From Burkholderia sp. FERM BP-3421 (GTDB taxonomy: Bacteria > Pseudomonadota > Gammaproteobacteria > Burkholderiales > Burkholderiaceae), in the NCBI RefSeq assembly GCF_028657905.1, contig NZ_CP117781.1, positions 1,488,001 through 1,552,000 on the forward strand: DNA of 64,000 bases. Direction: 5' to 3'. The notes under the pieces are model-generated. The model made no database searches. It saw only the letters and a program-made list of their open reading frames with translations, and was not told where the DNA came from. The position numbers were made by a program, and so were the translations under genes. The stretch's first letter is position 1, and every line of letters starts with the position of its first letter. Positions 60,783 to 64,000 of the stretch are shown here, piece after piece.

Positions 60783-61988
60783 TCAGCCATAGATCGGCAG
60801 CGCGAGGAACAGCTTGATCACGATCGCGTTCGCGATGTCGATGAAGAACGCGCTGACCATCGGCACGATCACGAACGCCAGATGCGACGGGCCGAAGCGC
60901 GCGGTGACCGCCTGCATGTTGGCGATCGCGGTCGGCGTCGCGCCGAGCCCGAAGCCGCAGTGGCCGGCCGCGAGCACCGCCGCGTCATAGTTCGCGCCCA
61001 TCAGGCGGAACGTGACGAACACCGCGTAGACGACCATCAGCAACGTCTGGGCGACCAGCAGGATCACCATCGGCAAGGCGAGCGAGGTCAGTTCCCACAG
61101 CCGCAGCGTCATCAGCGCCATGGCGAGGAACAGCGACAGGCTCACGTTGCCGAGCAGCGCGACCGCATGCTCGGACACGCGCCCGCCGAACAGCGCGAGC
61201 CCGTTGCTCAGCACTACGCCGACGAACAGCACGCAGACGAAGGTCGGCAGCTCGAACGCGGTGCCGCGGATCGCGGCTTCGATCGCGGTGCCGCCCGACA
61301 GCGCGATCGCGAACAGCGCGACGGTGTTGATGAAGGCGGCGGGCGTCATCGACTGCTGGTCGCGCGGATGTTCGAAACCGGTGTCGTCGGCGTCGTGCCG
61401 GCCGTCGGCCGCGACCGGCTGCGGCGTGCGCAGGCGGCGCGTCAGCAGGCGCGCGACAGGGCCGCCGAGCAGCCCGCCCAGCACGAGGCCGAAGGTCGCG
61501 CAGGCGATCGCCGCCTCGGTGGCCGACTGCAGGCCGTGGCGCTCGGCGAATACCTTGCTCCACGCCGCGCCCGTGCCGTGGCCGCCCGACAGCGTGATCG
61601 AGCCCGCCAGCAGGCCGAGCAGCGGGTCGAGCCCGATCGCCTTGGCGAGTCCGATCCCGAGCGCGTCCTGCAGGACCAGCAGGCCGAGCACGACGAGCAG
61701 GAAGCGCAGCAGCATCGGGCCGCCGGACTTGAGCGTCGACAGTTTCGCGTTGAGGCCGATCGATGCGAAGAACGCGAGCATCAGCGGGGTCTGCAAGGCG
61801 GCGTCGAAGCGGACTTCGACGCCGCCCACGCCGCGCAGCGCGGTCAGCGCGAGCGCGATTACGAGGCCGCCCGCGACCGGCTCGGGAATGGTGTAGGCGC
61901 GCAGGACGGCGAGGCGCGACACGAGCGCGTGGCCGAGCAGGAGGACGAGCGTGGCCGCGACCAGGGTTCCGTAGGTATCGATTTGCAT
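60783..61988 (-). CDS. gltS: Sodium/glutamate symporter
   Basis: A 401-residue inner-membrane carrier of the GltS family with about ten to twelve hydrophobic segments. The family motifs are GGHGTGAAW near residue 140 and the paired GHCGFGLGATPTAIANM near 345. The length equals that of known GltS. It takes up glutamate with sodium. The start at ATG 61988 (MQIDTYGTL) is typical. It stands alone. Confidence 0.94.
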   Translation of the reverse strand: MQIDTYGTLVAATLVLLLGHALVSRLAVLRAYTIPEPVAGGLVIALALTALRGVGGVEVRFDAALQTPLMLAFFASIGLNAKLSTLKSGGPMLLRFLLVVLGLLVLQDALGIGLAKAIGLDPLLGLLAGSITLSGGHGTGAAWSKVFAERHGLQSATEAAIACATFGLVLGGLLGGPVARLLTRRLRTPQPVAADGRHDADDTGFEHPRDQQSMTPAAFINTVALFAIALSGGTAIEAAIRGTAFELPTFVCVLFVGVVLSNGLALFGGRVSEHAVALLGNVSLSLFLAMALMTLRLWELTSLALPMVILLVAQTLLMVVYAVFVTFRLMGANYDAAVLAAGHCGFGLGATPTAIANMQAVTARFGPSHLAFVIVPMVSAFFIDIANAIVIKLFLALPIYG

Positions 61989-62209
61989 GAGGCGCACCGG
62001 TAAGCGTTGAACAGGACGGCGGGGCGCCGGGCCGCGCGACGATTCGGACGACTTCGACGCGGGCCGCGCGACGCGGGAGATTGTGTCCGACCGTCCCGGA
62101 CGGCGCAACTCCCTGGTGCAACCGGGGCCGGCGCGGGGGCGTGCCGGCGGCCGGGTCGCTTAATGGGGGGAAAACAGCGGGCGAGGCCGCCCGCCGCCTG
62201 CGTGCTCGT

Positions 62210-63052
62210 CTACTTGACGCATTCCAGCGTGTACTTGAGCGCGGGGCCGATCAGGCGTCGCCATACGTCCCAGGTGTGCGCGCCGTCGATGATGCGCAGC
62301 GCGGCGGGGTTCTGCGCGCGGCGCAGGTGGGTATACAGGTAGCTGGACTCGGCCTGGATCGACAGGTCGTCGTCGCCGGCCGCGATGAACATCGGCAGCC
62401 GCAGCGGCTGCGCGAAGTAGCCGCGCCACAGCGCCGGGTAATTGAGTTCGTGCCAGACCTTCGGATCGAACTGCCGGTCGCCGAACACGCCGACATAGCG
62501 CGCGGCCGAGGTCGACGGCGGTTCGCCCGAGTAGATCGCGGGGCTCAGCAGCAGCGCGCCGCAGAACCGCTCCGGTTCGAGCAGCGCGAAGCGCAGCGCG
62601 CCGTAGCCGCCCATCGACACGCCGCCGATCGCGCGCCCCGCGCGCTGGTTCGACACCGCGTAATGGGCCTCGACGTCGGGGATCAGATCGTCGAGGAAGG
62701 CGGTCTGCATGCGTTCCTTGCGGTCGACGTACCAGTCGGTGCCGCCTTGCGGCATCACGATCACGACGGGCGGGATCTCCTTGCGCTCGATCAGCGCGTC
62801 CGCGGTGAGCGGCAGGCGGCCCTGCGTGACCCAGTCGTTGGCGTCGCCGGCATTGCCGTGCAGCAGGTACAGCACCGGGTAGCGGGCGCCTTCGGGGTTG
62901 TAGCCGGCGGGCAGGTAAACGATGTAGGACCAGTCGCGGTGCAGCGCGGCGGAACGGAACGTACGGGTGACGACGCTGCCCGGCGCGGCGGCCGCGCTGA
63001 ACGAGCAGGCCGCGCACAGGGCGGCCAGGGCGGCAACGAGAAATCGGCGCAT
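62210..63052 (-). CDS. Secreted alpha/beta hydrolase, esterase family (antigen 85/EstD-like)
   Basis: A 280-residue protein with a signal peptide (MRRFLVAALAALCAACSFSAAAA). A Cys near residue 16 could make it a lipoprotein, but the more likely cut is after AAA. The core has YLLHGNAGDANDW, the nucleophile motif GGVSMGGYGAL near 140 and a C-terminal GAHTWDVWR with the catalytic His. It hydrolyses esters in the periplasm or outside; the substrate is unknown. It lies 66 bases after the opgC-like gene on the same strand. Confidence 0.9.
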   Translation of the reverse strand: MRRFLVAALAALCAACSFSAAAAPGSVVTRTFRSAALHRDWSYIVYLPAGYNPEGARYPVLYLLHGNAGDANDWVTQGRLPLTADALIERKEIPPVVIVMPQGGTDWYVDRKERMQTAFLDDLIPDVEAHYAVSNQRAGRAIGGVSMGGYGALRFALLEPERFCGALLLSPAIYSGEPPSTSAARYVGVFGDRQFDPKVWHELNYPALWRGYFAQPLRLPMFIAAGDDDLSIQAESSYLYTHLRRAQNPAALRIIDGAHTWDVWRRLIGPALKYTLECVK

Positions 63053-63118
63053 GAAAAAAAGTGTCGGAATAAAGCTCTGGTAATGCTAGCAGGTGCCGAT
63101 GACGGTTGCCGGGCGTTT

Positions 63119-64000
63119 TCAGCGCTTGCGCGCCGTGAACGGCCGCCGCGCGACGAGCGGGGCGTACAGTTTCGCGACCACGTACAGGAGGCCGATCGCG
63201 GCGGCGTCGGCGGCGAGGCCGAGCGGCACGTTGAGATAGCCGCCGGTCGTGTAGTACAGCAGCGAATCGACGGCGAGCGAGATCGCGGTGCCGGCCACGA
63301 AGCACAGCAGGCCCTGGCGGCCGATCGTGCCGATCCAGGGCATCGCGTGGGCGATCGTGTGCATCCAGCCGAGGTGCACCAGCTTGGCGGCGAGCCAGGC
63401 GATCGCGAGGAAATTCAGGAGGCGCAGCGCGCCGAGGTTCTGCTTGAGCGACGGATCGGCGGGGAACGGCTCGATGCGCAGGCGGTAGTACGCGCCCGCC
63501 GCGACGCCCGCGAGCGCCGCGACCGTGATCAGCCAGCCGAGCGGCGGCTTCGACAGCGCGGGATAGATCGGCTGGCAGCGCGCGAGCACGCCGAGCACGA
63601 ACAGCAGCTGCCAGGCGAACGGATTGAAGTCCCACGGCATGCCGCCGACGGTCGGCAGGTAGCCGGAGATGCGGCGCGCGGACAGCCACAGCAGCACGCT
63701 GACCGCGAGCAGCAGCCAGGGCCGGTTGCGCGCGACCGGCAGCGCGAGCGGCACCAGCAGCGCGAAGAACGCATACATCGGCAGCACCGAGGCGAGATAG
63801 GGCTGGCGGCGGAACAGCAGGATGTCGCGCAGCACGATGAGCGGCGTGTGGTGTGCAGCAGGCCCTCGAGATCGTTGGTCGGCATGTTCGGGCCGTCGAT
63901 CGCGAGCGCGTTCAGCACCGCGGTGATCAGCAGCATCAGGCCGGCCGTGACGAGGAACGCGCGGTAGATCTCGAACGCGCGCCGGATGAAGCGCTGGCGC
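63119..64000 (-). pseudogene. opgC: OpgC-like glucan-modifying membrane protein, frameshifted and cut by the window edge
   Basis: Two frames make one protein. From the right edge, SM-helix segments ending in NALAIDGPNMPTNDLEGLLHTT are read in one frame; the remainder (about 238 residues from LRDILLFRRQPYLASVLPMY to the stop at 63119) is in another. The break is near 63845-63854, where an extra GT (AC on the coding strand) lies in GTGTGGTGTG. Removing two bases restores one continuous frame. OpgC succinylates periplasmic glucans and has about ten membrane helices. The break is either a real mutation or a sequencing error. Confidence 0.75.

Overview
This window reads as chromosomal DNA of a plant-associated Burkholderia, most likely of the glumae/plantarii/gladioli group. 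The evidence is the very high GC content, strongly GC-biased third codon positions, and a complete acyl-homoserine-lactone locus in the order LuxI synthase - RsaM-type modulator - divergent LuxR regulator (cepI/tofI, rsaM/tofM, cepR/tofR). A Burkholderia-type porin and DUF4148 protein, an RND-free metabolic gene mix and an OpgC-like protein agree with this. No rRNA, tRNA, CRISPR array, intact insertion sequence or prophage was seen.

Layout. 1-5.5 kb: a small DUF4148 secreted protein, CBS-domain protein, GTP cyclohydrolase II, then the quorum-sensing locus with a recognisable LuxR-type box upstream of the synthase, followed by an MgtC-family membrane protein. 5.8-8.4 kb: membrane metallophosphoesterase, nitroreductase, AlkB-like dioxygenase. 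8.5-24.6 kb: a large, tightly packed catabolic cluster of three-component Rieske oxygenase parts, two short-chain dehydrogenases, cupin, alpha/beta hydrolase, ThDP-dependent decarboxylase-like enzyme, aspartate-dehydrogenase-like enzyme, aldehyde dehydrogenase, extradiol dioxygenase and an aromatic-acid transporter, with two paralogous IclR regulators, a divergent porin and palindromic operators. Its substrate cannot be read from sequence. 24.7-33.4 kb: stress protein, a secreted cysteine peptidase pair, amidase, arylamine N-acetyltransferase, a tautomerase/aldolase/urea-transporter operon and a DUF of the glycolipid-binding type. 33.5-39.4 kb: a four-gene Baeyer-Villiger monooxygenase operon next to a LysR regulator. 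39.4-46.3 kb: lysoplasmalogenase-like protein, two glutathione transferases, a nucleotide-sugar-epimerase-like protein, agmatinase, an orphan sulfonate-binding protein whose stop codon lies in a 19-copy 12-bp tandem repeat, and a MerR regulator. 46.5-54.4 kb: chemoreceptor, NERD helicase, HTH/pseudo-receiver protein, nucleotidyltransferase, FAD oxidoreductase, potassium channel. 54.5-59.5 kb: a compact chemosensory-like operon (HPt/ATPase kinase, short receptor-tip protein, two CheX-like proteins, CheY) without CheW, CheR or CheB. 59.5-64 kb: a rearrangement scar containing pieces of two genes and short tandem repeats, DUF427 protein, sodium/glutamate symporter, secreted esterase and a frameshifted opgC running off the edge.

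The strongest candidates for something not yet described are the catabolic cluster, whose oxygenase ferredoxin and reductase genes sit at opposite ends so that everything between probably serves one pathway, and the minimal CheX-rich chemosensory operon with a shared C-terminal GELELF tail. All functional names are from motif reading and memory of protein families; no database search was run.
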